From contig NZ_AP019547.1 of NCBI RefSeq assembly GCF_013168275.1, forward strand, positions 868,001 to 932,000: DNA of 64,000 nucleotides. Reading direction: 5' to 3'. The notes under the pieces were generated by a model. That model made no database searches. It saw nothing but the letters and a program-made list of their open reading frames with translations, and was not told the origin of the DNA. Numbering within the stretch: the stretch's first letter is position 1; every line of letters begins with the position of its first letter. Below, piece by piece: positions 37,857 to 47,035 of the stretch. This DNA is from Candidatus Nitrotoga sp. AM1P (GTDB lineage: Bacteria > Pseudomonadota > Gammaproteobacteria > Burkholderiales > Gallionellaceae). A program made the translations under genes and the position numbers.

Positions 37857-40640
37857 ATGCCAAATATAAACAGGAAAAAAACCACCGTCTTTATCATTTT
37901 TGGAACGATCCTGTTCATAGGTGGCGTTACCGCCTGCGGCAAAACGCAAACCTCCGAGACACTGATTACTGAAGCCAAGCAGTATCAACAGAAGGGCGAC
38001 AACAAGGCAGCCATCATTCAATTGAAAAATGCATTACAAAAGAACCCAGATGATGTTGAAGCCCGTTATCTTTTGGGCACCATTTATAATAAAACAGGAG
38101 ATTCCCCATCAGCCGAGAAGGAATTCCGTAAGGCATTGAGCTTGGGCATGAGTCCCGCCAAGATATTTCCTGATTTGGGTAAAACCCTACTCATGCAAGG
38201 GAAATTTCAGATAGTTCTGGACGAAATAAAACAGATTCCAGGGGAAAAAGAATCTACTGAAATATCAATCTCGCGCGGTAATGCCTACCTAGCCTTAGGC
38301 AAAGGCCAGGAAGCAAAGGAATCGTTTGAGCAAGCCTTAAAGGATAAGCCTGATTTCCCGGACGCACTCATCGGGCTAGCCAGACATTCAATTATGGAGA
38401 AAAACATTGATGCCGCAACACGTTTCTCCGAGCAAGCTGTAACCAAAAACCCACAAAACACGGAGGTATTGCTCTTTAAAGGTGATCTTCTGCGTGCCCA
38501 AGGAAAAATCGAGCCCGCTCTTGCCGCTTATGACCAAGTTTTAAAATTACAGCCGGACAATAACTCAGCGCATATCAACAAAGCCTTCCTGGAAATTGGT
38601 ACAGGGAAATTCGATGTAGCCAAAGCAGATATTGACGCGGCACGCAAAACATCGCCGAACAATCTAACTATAATCTATGCGCAAGCACTACTTGATTTCC
38701 GCCAAGGGAAGCATGCTGCAGCATTGGAATCTCTGCAGAAGGTTCTGAGTGTGGCACCAGAGCATATGCCTAGCGTTCTGCTGGCAGGAGCCGTGCAATT
38801 AGTGCTTGGATCATTACCGCAAGCCGAACAACATATTAAAAAATACCTGGAGAAAGATCCAGGTAATCTCTACGCTCGTAAATTAATGGTATCCACGTTA
38901 TTGAAAAGCGGCCGCACACAAAATGCAATTGATGTATTGGCGCCAGCGCTTAAAGTTGCGCAACCAGATGATACCCAGCTGTTTGCCCTCGCTGGAGAAT
39001 CATATATGCAGGCTGGAGACTACACAAAAGCGACGGAATACTTTACAAAGGCCAGCGCACTTGCTCCGAAAGCGGCAGAACTTCATACCGCTTTGGGCTT
39101 GAGCAAGCTCGCGCTAGGCGAGAATGATCGCGCGGTAGCCGAAATGGAAACAGCAGCAGCATTGGACACCAAATCACCCAAGGCAAGCGTCTTGCTGGTG
39201 ATGACTCACCTTCGCCTTAAAGACTACGATAAAGCACTCGCAACAGCGAAAGCTTTTGAAAAAGAACAACCTGATAACCCCTTAGCTCACAACCTCAAAG
39301 GTGCTGCCTACCTGGGCAAAAAAGATAGCGCTGCCGCACGCGCGAGCTTTGACAAGGCTCTTTCCATTCAACCCACCAATTTCCCTGCTGTGATGAGCCT
39401 TGTACAACTTGACCTGCAGGACAAAAAGCCAGAAGTAGCCAAAAAGCGCCTTGAGGCTATCCTCGAGAAAGACAAGAAAAACTCTCAAGTCATGACCGCG
39501 TTGGCCAATCTTGCGCTCTCCCAAGGGCAAACCAAAGAAGCCACCACCTGGCTAGAGAACGCCAGCAACGAAAACCCAGACGCGTTGCAACCGGCTATTC
39601 TTCTGGCAGCTCATTATTTACGCATAAGTGAAAAACAAAAGGCACTCACCCTTACCCAAAAACTTCAAGGCTCCAACTCCAGCAGCCCAGAAGTTCTGAA
39701 TATTCTGGGGCAGGCCCAATTCGCCAATGACGATAAACCAGCAGCTTTAGCTACCTACAATAGACTTGCCGCCATAACGCCGGACTCCGCCCCTGTCCAA
39801 TTGCTTATCGCCGCCATTCACATAGCAATGCAGAACCAGCCGGCAGCATCGGAGGCTCTCACAAAGGCGCTATCATTGCAGCCAAATTATCTGGAAGCGC
39901 AATTAGCCCTAGCATCTTTGGAGGCCAAAAAAGGAAATTATGAGCAAGCGCTCACAATTGCCCGGCAAATTCAGAAAACAAACTTTAAATCCCCTGTAGG
40001 CTTTGAGCTAGAAGGTAGTCTGCTGATGGCGCAAAAAAAATCTGATCTTGCGGTGAAGGCCTATGAGCAAGCCTTCACCATCAGCAACAGTGGACCACTG
40101 ATTGTGAAGCTACATGCATCTCTCAGCCAAGCAGGAAAAAACAAAGAAGCAGGCTCCCGCCTGACTCAATGGCTGAAGGATCACCCTGCCGATACTGCAA
40201 CTCGGATCTACTTTGCAGGTACCTATCTTGCTGAAAAGAAAAATAAGGAAGCCATTGAGCAATACGAGACCATCCTGCGGCAAGAGCCAAAATACGTTCC
40301 GGCACTGAACAACCTGGCTTGGCTTTATCAGCAGGAAAAAGACTCCCGTGCCTTGGAGTATGCCGAAAAAGCCAATCAATTAACACCGGATAATCCCGCG
40401 ATACTGGACACCCTGGGTTGGATACTAGTGGAGCAAGGCAAAATATCACGTGGCCTGCCACTTCTGCAGAAGGCAAGCTCATTGGCACCAAAAGTTGCGG
40501 AAATTCAATATCATCTGGTACTTGGATTGGTTAAATCAGGCGATAAGATTAAAGCGCGCAATGAACTTGAGCACCTTTTAGATACCAACAAAGATTTTTC
40601 CAAAATTGAGGAAGCGCGAGCCTTGCTAAACCAACTTTAA
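37857..40640 (+). CDS. prsT: PEP-CTERM system TPR-repeat lipoprotein PrsT
   Basis: A 927-residue protein with a lipoprotein signal (hydrophobic FIIFGTILFIGG, then lipobox VTAC) followed by about twenty tetratricopeptide repeats covering the rest (for example AKEYQQKGDN-type and LNNLAWLYQQEKDSRALEYA). Size and architecture match PrsT of XrtA/PEP-CTERM loci, thought to be a periplasmic or outer-membrane-anchored scaffold for EPS export or protein sorting. AAAGGAAAG-type sequence precedes the ATG. An IS5 element lies 39 nt past its stop. Confidence 0.92.
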   Translation: MPNINRKKTTVFIIFGTILFIGGVTACGKTQTSETLITEAKQYQQKGDNKAAIIQLKNALQKNPDDVEARYLLGTIYNKTGDSPSAEKEFRKALSLGMSPAKIFPDLGKTLLMQGKFQIVLDEIKQIPGEKESTEISISRGNAYLALGKGQEAKESFEQALKDKPDFPDALIGLARHSIMEKNIDAATRFSEQAVTKNPQNTEVLLFKGDLLRAQGKIEPALAAYDQVLKLQPDNNSAHINKAFLEIGTGKFDVAKADIDAARKTSPNNLTIIYAQALLDFRQGKHAAALESLQKVLSVAPEHMPSVLLAGAVQLVLGSLPQAEQHIKKYLEKDPGNLYARKLMVSTLLKSGRTQNAIDVLAPALKVAQPDDTQLFALAGESYMQAGDYTKATEYFTKASALAPKAAELHTALGLSKLALGENDRAVAEMETAAALDTKSPKASVLLVMTHLRLKDYDKALATAKAFEKEQPDNPLAHNLKGAAYLGKKDSAAARASFDKALSIQPTNFPAVMSLVQLDLQDKKPEVAKKRLEAILEKDKKNSQVMTALANLALSQGQTKEATTWLENASNENPDALQPAILLAAHYLRISEKQKALTLTQKLQGSNSSSPEVLNILGQAQFANDDKPAALATYNRLAAITPDSAPVQLLIAAIHIAMQNQPAASEALTKALSLQPNYLEAQLALASLEAKKGNYEQALTIARQIQKTNFKSPVGFELEGSLLMAQKKSDLAVKAYEQAFTISNSGPLIVKLHASLSQAGKNKEAGSRLTQWLKDHPADTATRIYFAGTYLAEKKNKEAIEQYETILRQEPKYVPALNNLAWLYQQEKDSRALEYAEKANQLTPDNPAILDTLGWILVEQGKISRGLPLLQKASSLAPKVAEIQYHLVLGLVKSGDKIKARNELEHLLDTNKDFSKIEEARALLNQL

Positions 40641-40679
40641 TAAGTCACCGACCCCATGAAAAATAAGTAACCTATCTAA

Positions 40680-41947
40680 GGGCACCTCGAAAAACCTTTT
40701 TTCATGAAGCTCCTTGATAAAATTCACCTACCTGAACTCGAGTCCTACCCAATGCCGATGAAATTCCGTAGCGCGATCAAGAAAGACCTGTTTGCCGCCG
40801 ACCAGAGGCGGGAGAAGATAGACCGTCTGGGCGATCCGCTCCTGGCGTTTGAAGAACATATCGATTTCGTCGTGCTGGCAAAAGAAGTGGATCGGTTAGC
40901 GCCCAGGCCGGAGAGTCTGCAAGGAGGTCGTCCGCCGTTCCCCACCGAGACGATGGTGCGCATTCTATTTCTGAAGAGGTGCAACAACCTCTCGGATGAA
41001 CAGATGGAGTATCAACTGCTTGACCGGATGAGCTACCAGCGTTTCTGCGGACTGACTGATTCGGCCAGCATTCCGGATCGCACCACCGTCTGGACCTTCG
41101 AGAACCGAATCGGCGAAGTGGGCGCCCAGGCGTTATTCGATGGCATGGAGCGACAACTGCTCAAGCAAGGCACCATCGCCCGCGGCGGCCAAATCATCGA
41201 CGCCACCCTGGCTCCGGCTCCGAAGCAGCACTTCACCAGGGACGACAAGAGGCAGCATGCCTGTGAACTGGAACCCGGCCAAGCGCCGCCAGAAAGACCT
41301 GGACGCCACTTGGACCAGGAAGCATGGCAAGAGCCATCATGGCTACAAGCTGTCAGTGAACGTAGACCGACGCTACAAGGTGATCCGCAAAATTGAGACC
41401 GACACGGCAAGCACCCATGACAGCCAGCACTTTGACGCCGTGCTGGACCCGGCCAATACCTGCCGGGAGGTCTATGCCGATAAGGGCTACCCGAGTGCTG
41501 CGCGGGCAGCGCAGTTGAAAGAAGCGGGATACCGCAACCGCATCCAGCGCAAGGGTGCGCGCAACCATCATCTCCTTTCGGCACGGCAGGAAAAGCGGAA
41601 CAAGCGCATTGCCAAAACCCGTGCCCGGGTCGAGCACATCTTTGCCGGCATTGAACAGATGGGCGGCAAGCTGATTCGCACTATCGGTCAGGCACGGGCG
41701 AATTTTGCCATGACCATGATGGCGGCCAGCTACAACCTCAAGCGTCTGGTTTATCTCAAGCGGGCTGGAATTGAGGTCTTCTGACGTTCGCAGCAGGCCA
41801 AATTGCTTAAAAAATGGGCGATTCAAGTAAAAACGAAGTGGGGCTGCGCAAAAATATGCAATCCATCGAAGAATCTGAACCGGCTTTGGCCGCGTTCATA
41901 AAGTTCAGACCGGAAAGTTTGGAAGCTATGGGTTTTTAGAGGTGCCC
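40680..41947 (+). mobile_element. IS5-family insertion sequence, 1268 bp
   Basis: The ends are inverted repeats GGGCACCTCGAAAAACC (40680-40696) and, on the minus strand, GGGCACCTCTAAAAACC (41931-41947), 16 of 17 identical. A 4-bp target duplication CTAA flanks it (40676-40679 and 41948-41951), matching the YTAR preference of IS5-family elements. The transposase gene inside is frameshifted. The clean ends suggest a recent insertion, immediately downstream of prsT. Confidence 0.93.
40704..41784 (+). pseudogene. IS5-family DDE transposase, frameshifted
   Basis: The first frame (40704-41396) carries the N-terminal domain (GGRPPFPTETMVRILFLK, SYQRFCGLTDSASIPDRTTV) and the first catalytic Asp (QIIDATL). 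The rest continues in another frame from about 41258 (MPVNWNPAKRRQKDLDATW, KHGKSHHGYKLSVNVD, the second Asp region and the Glu in RARVEHIFAGIEQMGGKLIR) to 41784. The shift falls near 41240-41258, where no slippery A-run is seen, so it is probably an inactivating indel. Transposase could still act in trans if an intact copy exists elsewhere. Confidence 0.85.
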
Positions 41948-42316
41948 CTAAGTAACCTATCGAGGAAAGTTCATAATTTATGGAGAGATAAAACTCAAAA
42001 TTGCATTAAGCCTTATCGAGGCGGACACATTGTTGAATCTATCAATCAACTGTCCATTGAGGTGTATGGAAAAGCGTGAAGTAAGTGAGCTCGTAAGCTA
42101 TCCTGTAGGTAGGAGATTAGCAAGGAGGCTACCAAAAATGATAATCCAACGAGTGGTTGATAAGCTATGCTTGGTAAGCTTTGGCGCTTGCGGCGACTAA
42201 TGTCATGTAAATCATCAGGGAATGACCTGATCTGGTATTACTTAATCTGTAAAAATAGCAACACTATGATCTGGTGGTCAAAAGCCCCTCTGACCCCTAC
42301 CAAAGGCAGCTGATTG
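41948..42316. other. Intergenic region between the IS5 element and an acyltransferase gene
   Basis: About 370 nt with no credible gene on either strand. Some purine-rich and self-complementary patches are present but I cannot assign them to a known RNA or element. Confidence 0.4.
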
Positions 42317-42991
42317 CTATGCTGCAAGTGCTAGCAACGCTTCATTGGAGTATATTTCAGAATAAACTGAGTAAGCTCTTCCAGCGGTTAAGCATGAATT
42401 TACAATGGAATCGAAAGCATGGCTATCAGCCAGATTTAAGGCAAAAGGCATTCTGGGCCCATGGTGAATTATCGCGGGGCCAATTGATCGGGCTTGAATT
42501 CCAAACTGGTTCAGGACGCGGGCGATAGAGCGGCGGCACAAACAAATGACATAGCCGATGCTGTTTGCGCAACAGTACTCGCGAGCCGCATGCAACATCT
42601 TTAGCATAATCTCGGACTCGTTCTCGGAAGATTCTTTTGGCGGCTGGCCATTTCTTAACTTCTGAAAAGGACGAAGGATGCCTAATCTGGAAAATTCGGC
42701 AGCTTGGAAATTATGTGGAAGGAATTGTGGAGAGTCAAAAGCCGTAACTTTTTGAAAGGGTAAACTTCCAAATTGATCGACCACAAGACGGAAAGTGCCT
42801 ATCCAGCGGTTATTGCTATTAACGAGAAAGTGAATAGCTTTGTCGTCATAAATATCTTTTTCCATTTCATTCTTAAATCTGCCCGCCTCCTCAAACCCTT
42901 TTTCCAGACAAAAGATTTGATATCGTAAATTGTAGTGAATATTTTTACTTTCTTCAGTATCAGCCAGTACAACTTCATAGCTGTTTATCAT
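42317..42991 (-). CDS. PEP-CTERM/exosortase-associated acyltransferase (TIGR03694-like)
   Basis: About 224 residues from the ATG at 42991 (the frame extends to a TTG at 43036). It begins MINSYEVVLADTEESKNIHYNLRYQIFCLEKGFE-like, then IGTFRLVV, EFSRLGILRPF and MLHAAREYCCANSIGYVICLC, a GNAT fold related to acyl-homoserine-lactone synthases and FeeM and typical of the acyltransferase that co-occurs with exosortase systems. The acyl product is unknown. It faces away from the second FeeM-like gene across 780 nt of AT-rich DNA. Confidence 0.8.
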   Translation of the reverse strand: MINSYEVVLADTEESKNIHYNLRYQIFCLEKGFEEAGRFKNEMEKDIYDDKAIHFLVNSNNRWIGTFRLVVDQFGSLPFQKVTAFDSPQFLPHNFQAAEFSRLGILRPFQKLRNGQPPKESSENESEIMLKMLHAAREYCCANSIGYVICLCRRSIARVLNQFGIQARSIGPAIIHHGPRMPFALNLADSHAFDSIVNSCLTAGRAYSVYSEIYSNEALLALAA

Positions 42992-43317
42992 TTTCTCGGT
43001 TTCTCCACTGACAAGTTGAAATAAATAGCAAAGCAAGATTTGAATTTAAAGATTGCGCCTTGTTAAAAACATTTTATAAACGACAGAATAGGCTATTTTC
43101 TATCTGAAAATTATTAAGTTACTTTGCTGCAACATTGAAATATTTGTTCGGTACATGTCCAAGCCATATGCAATTTACAAACATAAGCAAGTTTTATGCC
43201 ATGAAAGGATCTGAAAACTAGGACTATCAAATTCCTGCTGTAAGGTAAGGACTATAGAGAGAAATCTCTATTTTGAATTTGGATTTAAAAAACGAATACT
43301 GAAGTCTAAATACTTGT

Positions 43318-43525
43318 TATATAAATTTAGTGGGGTGTCCACGTCAATATTGTGATTTTGACAAAAATAAACAAACTCTTATAAATTACAACAAATTACA
43401 ACACACGCCAATTACATGTCAGTATCCAAGCAATAATAAACCGTGAACTTTCATTTGTTTATCAATAAGTTAAATGCATGACAATATTTACCGCATTCAC
43501 ATGAATACCCCACTAAATTTATATA
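43318..43525. repeat. MITE-like element with perfect 19-bp terminal inverted repeats
   Basis: TATATAAATTTAGTGGGGT at 43318-43336 is exactly mirrored by ACCCCACTAAATTTATATA at 43507-43525, giving a 208-bp unit with no coding capacity. Just inside the ends the similarity continues weakly (GTCCACGTCAAT against ATTCATGTGAAT). The TA-rich termini would hide a TA target duplication of the IS630/mariner type. Confidence 0.6.
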
Positions 43526-43588
43526 TAAATGTCTTAACTTAGAGACACTTATATATTATTTTAATATTTTATTAATTAAATCAAAATG

Positions 43589-43618
43589 TTATATTGTCTC
43601 CATATGGAGACAATATAA
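43589..43618. promoter_or_regulatory. Perfect 30-bp palindrome, candidate operator
   Basis: The half-site TTATATTGTCTCCAT is followed directly by its exact reverse complement. It lies 153 nt before the FeeM-like gene. A perfect palindrome with no loop is more like a protein-binding site than a terminator; it could bind a dimeric regulator, for example of the adjacent acyltransferase genes. No known consensus was recognised. Confidence 0.45.
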
Positions 43619-43770
43619 AAGTTAAATAATATTTTATATTGACCGATATTGATTTAATAATGCTTTACAAACAAATTATTTAGCACATTTTTGAAGAAAT
43701 TTTTGGCTTACCTATAGTCAATTATGATAACTTTTAATTTAAATAACATAACTTGTGGGGTTGCCTGCCA

Positions 43771-44541
43771 ATGACTGCTAAGCTAGATTCCAAGGATCAG
43801 AATGATCAAGCCATCATTACGTTCCCATCTCCGCACCGATTGCAGGATATTTCAATCCCCAAGTTAAAACCCGATACTGTTAAAGAGATTCCCTTCGCTC
43901 AGCAACAATTTCAAATTCGGTTAGCAAATTCGCAAGGCATACGTGAAGCCGCTAGCCTGCTGATTAAGAAGATGTATGCTTGGCGTGGCTATGACACGGA
44001 TGCCAAAGATCCCAACAAGATCACCTTGGTGACCGACTATAAAGATACTGTAGTGGGTACGCTCACTTTGGGTCTCGACTCCCCCCCTCAAGGCTTAACA
44101 GCCGATGAGCTTTATCATCCTGAGGTAGAACTCCTGCGTAGCCAGGGTAGAAAAATTTGCGACATCACACGCTTAGCAATCGACTTGGACCTCAAATCCA
44201 AAAGGGTAATGCCAGCGCTATTTCATGTTGCCTATATTTATGCAAGAAATATTCATCACTGCACTGATACTTTAATTGAGGTCAACCCAAGGCATGTGGT
44301 TTTTTATGAGCGCATGATGGGCTTTAAACAATTTGGCCCAGAGAGAATCTGTCCTCGCGTTAATGCCCCAGCAGTGCTAATGAGGCTGACATGGTCATAT
44401 ATGTCCGAACAGATACAAAAATATGGCGGTCTCGGGCCAGATACCAAAAACACTAAATCGATTTACCCTTACTTCTTTTCCAGCACAGATGAACTCGGGA
44501 TCACCCAACGCTTATTAAGAGATGGATTTGGCCCCACCTAG
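43771..44541 (+). CDS. FeeM-like N-acyl amino acid synthase domain protein
   Basis: A 256-residue GNAT-fold protein from the ATG at 43771 (the frame extends to a TTG at 43753). The core runs from FQIRLANSQGIREAASLLIKK through VVGTLTLGLDSP, KICDITRLAIDLD and LIEVNPRHVVFYERMMGFK, as in the FeeM catalytic core that links an acyl chain from acyl-ACP to an amino acid amine. The N-terminal ~40 residues are an extension without a signal peptide. Second acyltransferase of the cluster; ThiF and nitroreductase genes follow in the same direction after 300 nt. Confidence 0.78.
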   Translation: MTAKLDSKDQNDQAIITFPSPHRLQDISIPKLKPDTVKEIPFAQQQFQIRLANSQGIREAASLLIKKMYAWRGYDTDAKDPNKITLVTDYKDTVVGTLTLGLDSPPQGLTADELYHPEVELLRSQGRKICDITRLAIDLDLKSKRVMPALFHVAYIYARNIHHCTDTLIEVNPRHVVFYERMMGFKQFGPERICPRVNAPAVLMRLTWSYMSEQIQKYGGLGPDTKNTKSIYPYFFSSTDELGITQRLLRDGFGPT

Positions 44542-44841
44542 TTGTTATGAGCATATTTCGGTATGAGTAAGTTCCGCAATTTTAGCTAGGTAATACAGCT
44601 TGTAGGTCAGTTTAAATTGGGCAAACCAGTCGTTATGGTTCAGGCTTTTGACCAGTAGCATTTTAGGTTCGAGTTAGATGGCTAAATAGAAATGTGGGAT
44701 AGTCAAGCGGCTAATTCAGATCAACTAATGCTATAGTTAGCCAACTTGAGTTTAAAAAATAGCCGCGTTGTTTTGCCGAGCTTTTCTCAGCGTCCCTTCA
44801 CAACCCTACCTTCATTTTACTAAACTATCGGATTGACATTA

Positions 44842-45702
44842 ATGGCAGACGGTTTTTCCTATCACGAAGCATTCTCGCGCAATATCGGCTGGGTAACCAC
44901 CGGTGAACAAGAGATATTGCGCAATAAAAGGATCGCCATTGCCGGCATGGGTGGTGTGGGCGGTTTCCATCTTTTAACACTGGCACGTCTTGGTGTCGAA
45001 AAATTTAACATTGCCGATCTCGACACATTCGAACTTGCCAACTTTAACCGACAGGCCGGGGCAAGCATGTCTACTCTGGATCACTCAAAGGTAGAGGTTC
45101 TAGCTAAAATGGCGCGGGACATCAACCCGGAATGCAACTTAACTATCTACCCACAAGGCGTGAACGAGGCCAACCTTCAATCTTTCTTTCAGGATGTAGA
45201 TATCTATATTGACGGCCTCGATTTCTTCGCCTTCGATGCACGCGAGCGAGTCTTTGCCCATTGTACACAGCACAGGATTCCTGCTGTGACCGTCGCTCCG
45301 CTCGGCATGAGCGCCGCTCTGCTCAACTTCCTACCCGGCGGCATGAGCTTCGAAGACTACTTCCAAGTGGCTGGACGACCCGAGTTAGAGAAAGCTGTGC
45401 GCTTCCTGGTTGGCCTCGCTCCCGCTCTGCTACATCGCCATTATTTGGCGGACAAGGCCCGCGTCAATCTCAAAGAACGTCGCGGCCCCTCCACCATCAT
45501 GGCCTGCCAGCTCTGTGCCGGCGTCGCCGCCAGCGAAGCCCTCAAGATATTGCTCAAACGAGGTAAGGTATGGGCGGCACCCCACGGTATCCAGTTCGAC
45601 GGCTACCGCAACAAGCTGACGCATACTTGGCGACTTGGCGGCAACCGTCACCCTTTTAACCGGCTGGCCATCGCTATCGCTCGTCATCAACTAGGGATCT
45701 AA
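44842..45702 (+). CDS. ThiF/E1-family adenylyltransferase
   Basis: 286 residues from the ATG at 44842. The nucleotide loop IAGMGGVGGFHLLTLARLG, the ATP-contacting DLDTFELANFNRQ with Asp, Asn and Arg, and the Lys in LDHSKVEVL are present. Only one CxxC (ACQLC) is seen, so the usual four-Cys zinc site appears incomplete. These enzymes adenylate a C-terminal carboxylate or a small acid. The stop codon is separated by one nucleotide from the start of the nitroreductase gene, implying a shared pathway. Substrate unknown. Confidence 0.85.
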   Translation: MADGFSYHEAFSRNIGWVTTGEQEILRNKRIAIAGMGGVGGFHLLTLARLGVEKFNIADLDTFELANFNRQAGASMSTLDHSKVEVLAKMARDINPECNLTIYPQGVNEANLQSFFQDVDIYIDGLDFFAFDARERVFAHCTQHRIPAVTVAPLGMSAALLNFLPGGMSFEDYFQVAGRPELEKAVRFLVGLAPALLHRHYLADKARVNLKERRGPSTIMACQLCAGVAASEALKILLKRGKVWAAPHGIQFDGYRNKLTHTWRLGGNRHPFNRLAIAIARHQLGI

Positions 45703-45703
45703 G

Positions 45704-46783
45704 ATGAATACCATCACTCAACACCTCGAACGCATCCTGGATTTGGCTCGTTGGGCACCCAGCGGCGACAACACTCAGCCCTGGCGTTTTGAAATTCTGA
45801 ATGACAGCCACTTATTAGTGCATGGCTTCGATACGCGTGAGCATTGCGTTTACGATCTGGATGGACATCCCAGCCAGATCGCAGTGGGTGCATTATTAGA
45901 AACCATTAGTATTGCTGCGACGGCGTGCGGGCTGCGCACCACTATCGTACGACGACACGACACTCTGGAAACCCATCTTTTATTCGATGTTTATTTCCGA
46001 GCGGAAGCCAATATATCGCCCGACCCCCTAGTGCCATACATTGAAACACGCGTGGTTCAGCGTCGCCCTATGTCCATCCAACCTCTGAACGCCGAGCAAA
46101 AACAGACCCTCACTGGTTCCTTGCCCGATGGCTATTCTGTGATCTGGTATGAAGGTTTTGCGCAGCGTTGGCGCCTTGCCAAATTCATGTCCGACAACGC
46201 CAAAATCCGTCTCACCATCCCCGAGGCCTATGAGGTTCACAAGTCTATCATTGAATGGGGAGCCCAATTCAGTACCGATAAGATCCCCGGCCAGGCCGTC
46301 GGTGTTGACCCGCTGACAGCGCGTTGCATGCGCTGGGTCATGACCAGTTGGGCGCGTGTCGAATTTTTTAACACTTATCTATTCGGGCATTTACCACCCC
46401 GAATTCAACTCGACCTGCTCCCTGGCCTGTGCTGTGGCGCGCATTTTGCATTACTCGCCCCCTCCCCTCTTACATGCCTAGACGATTACGTTGCTGCCGG
46501 CAGAGTTATGCAACGTTTCTGGCTAACCGCAACCCGACTAGGCTGGCTGATCCAGCCGGAGATGACGCCGGTGATTTTTACCCGCTATCACCGTCAAGGA
46601 CTGGCCTTTACACAAACGCAAACTGCATTGGTGCAGGCAGGGCATTTAAACGAACGATTGATGGAAATAGTCGGAGCAGGACAGGTTGAAAAGGTATTTT
46701 TTATGGGACGGATTGGATCGGGGACTGTACCCTTGTCCAGATCTACACGCAAAAAAACCGACCTACTTTTGATCGGCAACTAA
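45704..46783 (+). CDS. Nitroreductase-family flavoprotein coupled to ThiF
   Basis: A 359-residue protein opening with the FMN-binding nitroreductase signature ILDLARWAPSGDNTQPWRFEI. It is longer than the ~200-residue classical enzymes, in the range of double-domain Acg-like members; similar proteins next to ThiF are sometimes called MoeY without functional proof. The second half contains LLPGLCCGAHFALLAPSPL and VEKVFFMGRIGSG. Reduction or oxidation of a small substrate activated by the ThiF protein is an inference from the one-nucleotide spacing. Confidence 0.8.
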   Translation: MNTITQHLERILDLARWAPSGDNTQPWRFEILNDSHLLVHGFDTREHCVYDLDGHPSQIAVGALLETISIAATACGLRTTIVRRHDTLETHLLFDVYFRAEANISPDPLVPYIETRVVQRRPMSIQPLNAEQKQTLTGSLPDGYSVIWYEGFAQRWRLAKFMSDNAKIRLTIPEAYEVHKSIIEWGAQFSTDKIPGQAVGVDPLTARCMRWVMTSWARVEFFNTYLFGHLPPRIQLDLLPGLCCGAHFALLAPSPLTCLDDYVAAGRVMQRFWLTATRLGWLIQPEMTPVIFTRYHRQGLAFTQTQTALVQAGHLNERLMEIVGAGQVEKVFFMGRIGSGTVPLSRSTRKKTDLLLIGN

Positions 46784-46917
46784 ATCTTTCGCAGGCCATC
46801 TATTCCTTGTCGATAATTTTTACACTTTATTTTTTATTTCGATTCCAACGCAGTTATTTCAATAGAAATATTTTTAATTTCCTATATAAATAAATGGTTA
46901 GTTATTTACCTTATGAC

Positions 46918-46933
46918 TGGCACGAATAATGCT
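46918..46933 (+). promoter_or_regulatory. Sigma-54 promoter for the PEP-CTERM gene
   Basis: TGGCACGAATAATGCT matches the -24/-12 consensus TGGCACG-N4-TTGCW with one mismatch; GG (46919-46920) and GC (46931-46932) have the required 10-nt spacing. Transcription would begin near 46944, about 90 nt before the ATG. PrsR, encoded 14 kb away, is a sigma-54 activator of such genes. Confidence 0.75.
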
Positions 46934-47035
46934 TTATTCTTTAATAAGTTTGATACGATGGGGTAAATGTTAAAAGACCATCATGTCCGACCAAACAGCA
47001 TAACGAACCTTTTTAAGATTTATTGGAGAATTAAC

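Larger units (their letters stand above)
40664..41961 (+). repeat. 13-bp direct repeats flanking the IS5 element (former tandem repeat)
   Basis: TAAGTAACCTATC occurs at 40664-40676 and again at 41949-41961. If the IS and one copy of its 4-bp duplication are removed, the two copies become an exact head-to-tail tandem, so the element jumped into the junction of a pre-existing tandem repeat. Confidence 0.85.
43037..43770. other. AT-rich divergent region between two acyltransferase genes
   Basis: A gene-free, strongly AT-rich stretch of more than 700 nt. It contains a MITE-like inverted-repeat element (43318-43525) and a perfect 30-bp palindrome (43589-43618), both listed separately. It probably carries promoters for the acyltransferase genes on both sides. 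Confidence 0.5.

Noticed and set aside
41948..42316. Possible structured RNA or riboswitch downstream of the IS5 element
   Set aside because: Self-complementary patches exist but do not fit the c-di-GMP (GEMM) or any other riboswitch pattern I know.
42274..42528. Plus-strand frame of 84 codons over the 3' end of the acyltransferase gene
   Set aside because: Overlaps the recognisable minus-strand acyltransferase and shows no motif or ribosome binding site.
44545..44661. Minus-strand frame of 38 codons between the FeeM-like and ThiF genes
   Set aside because: Composition is plausible (MLLVKSLNHNDWFAQ start) but there is no ribosome binding site and no conservation can be judged; could be a transposase relic.
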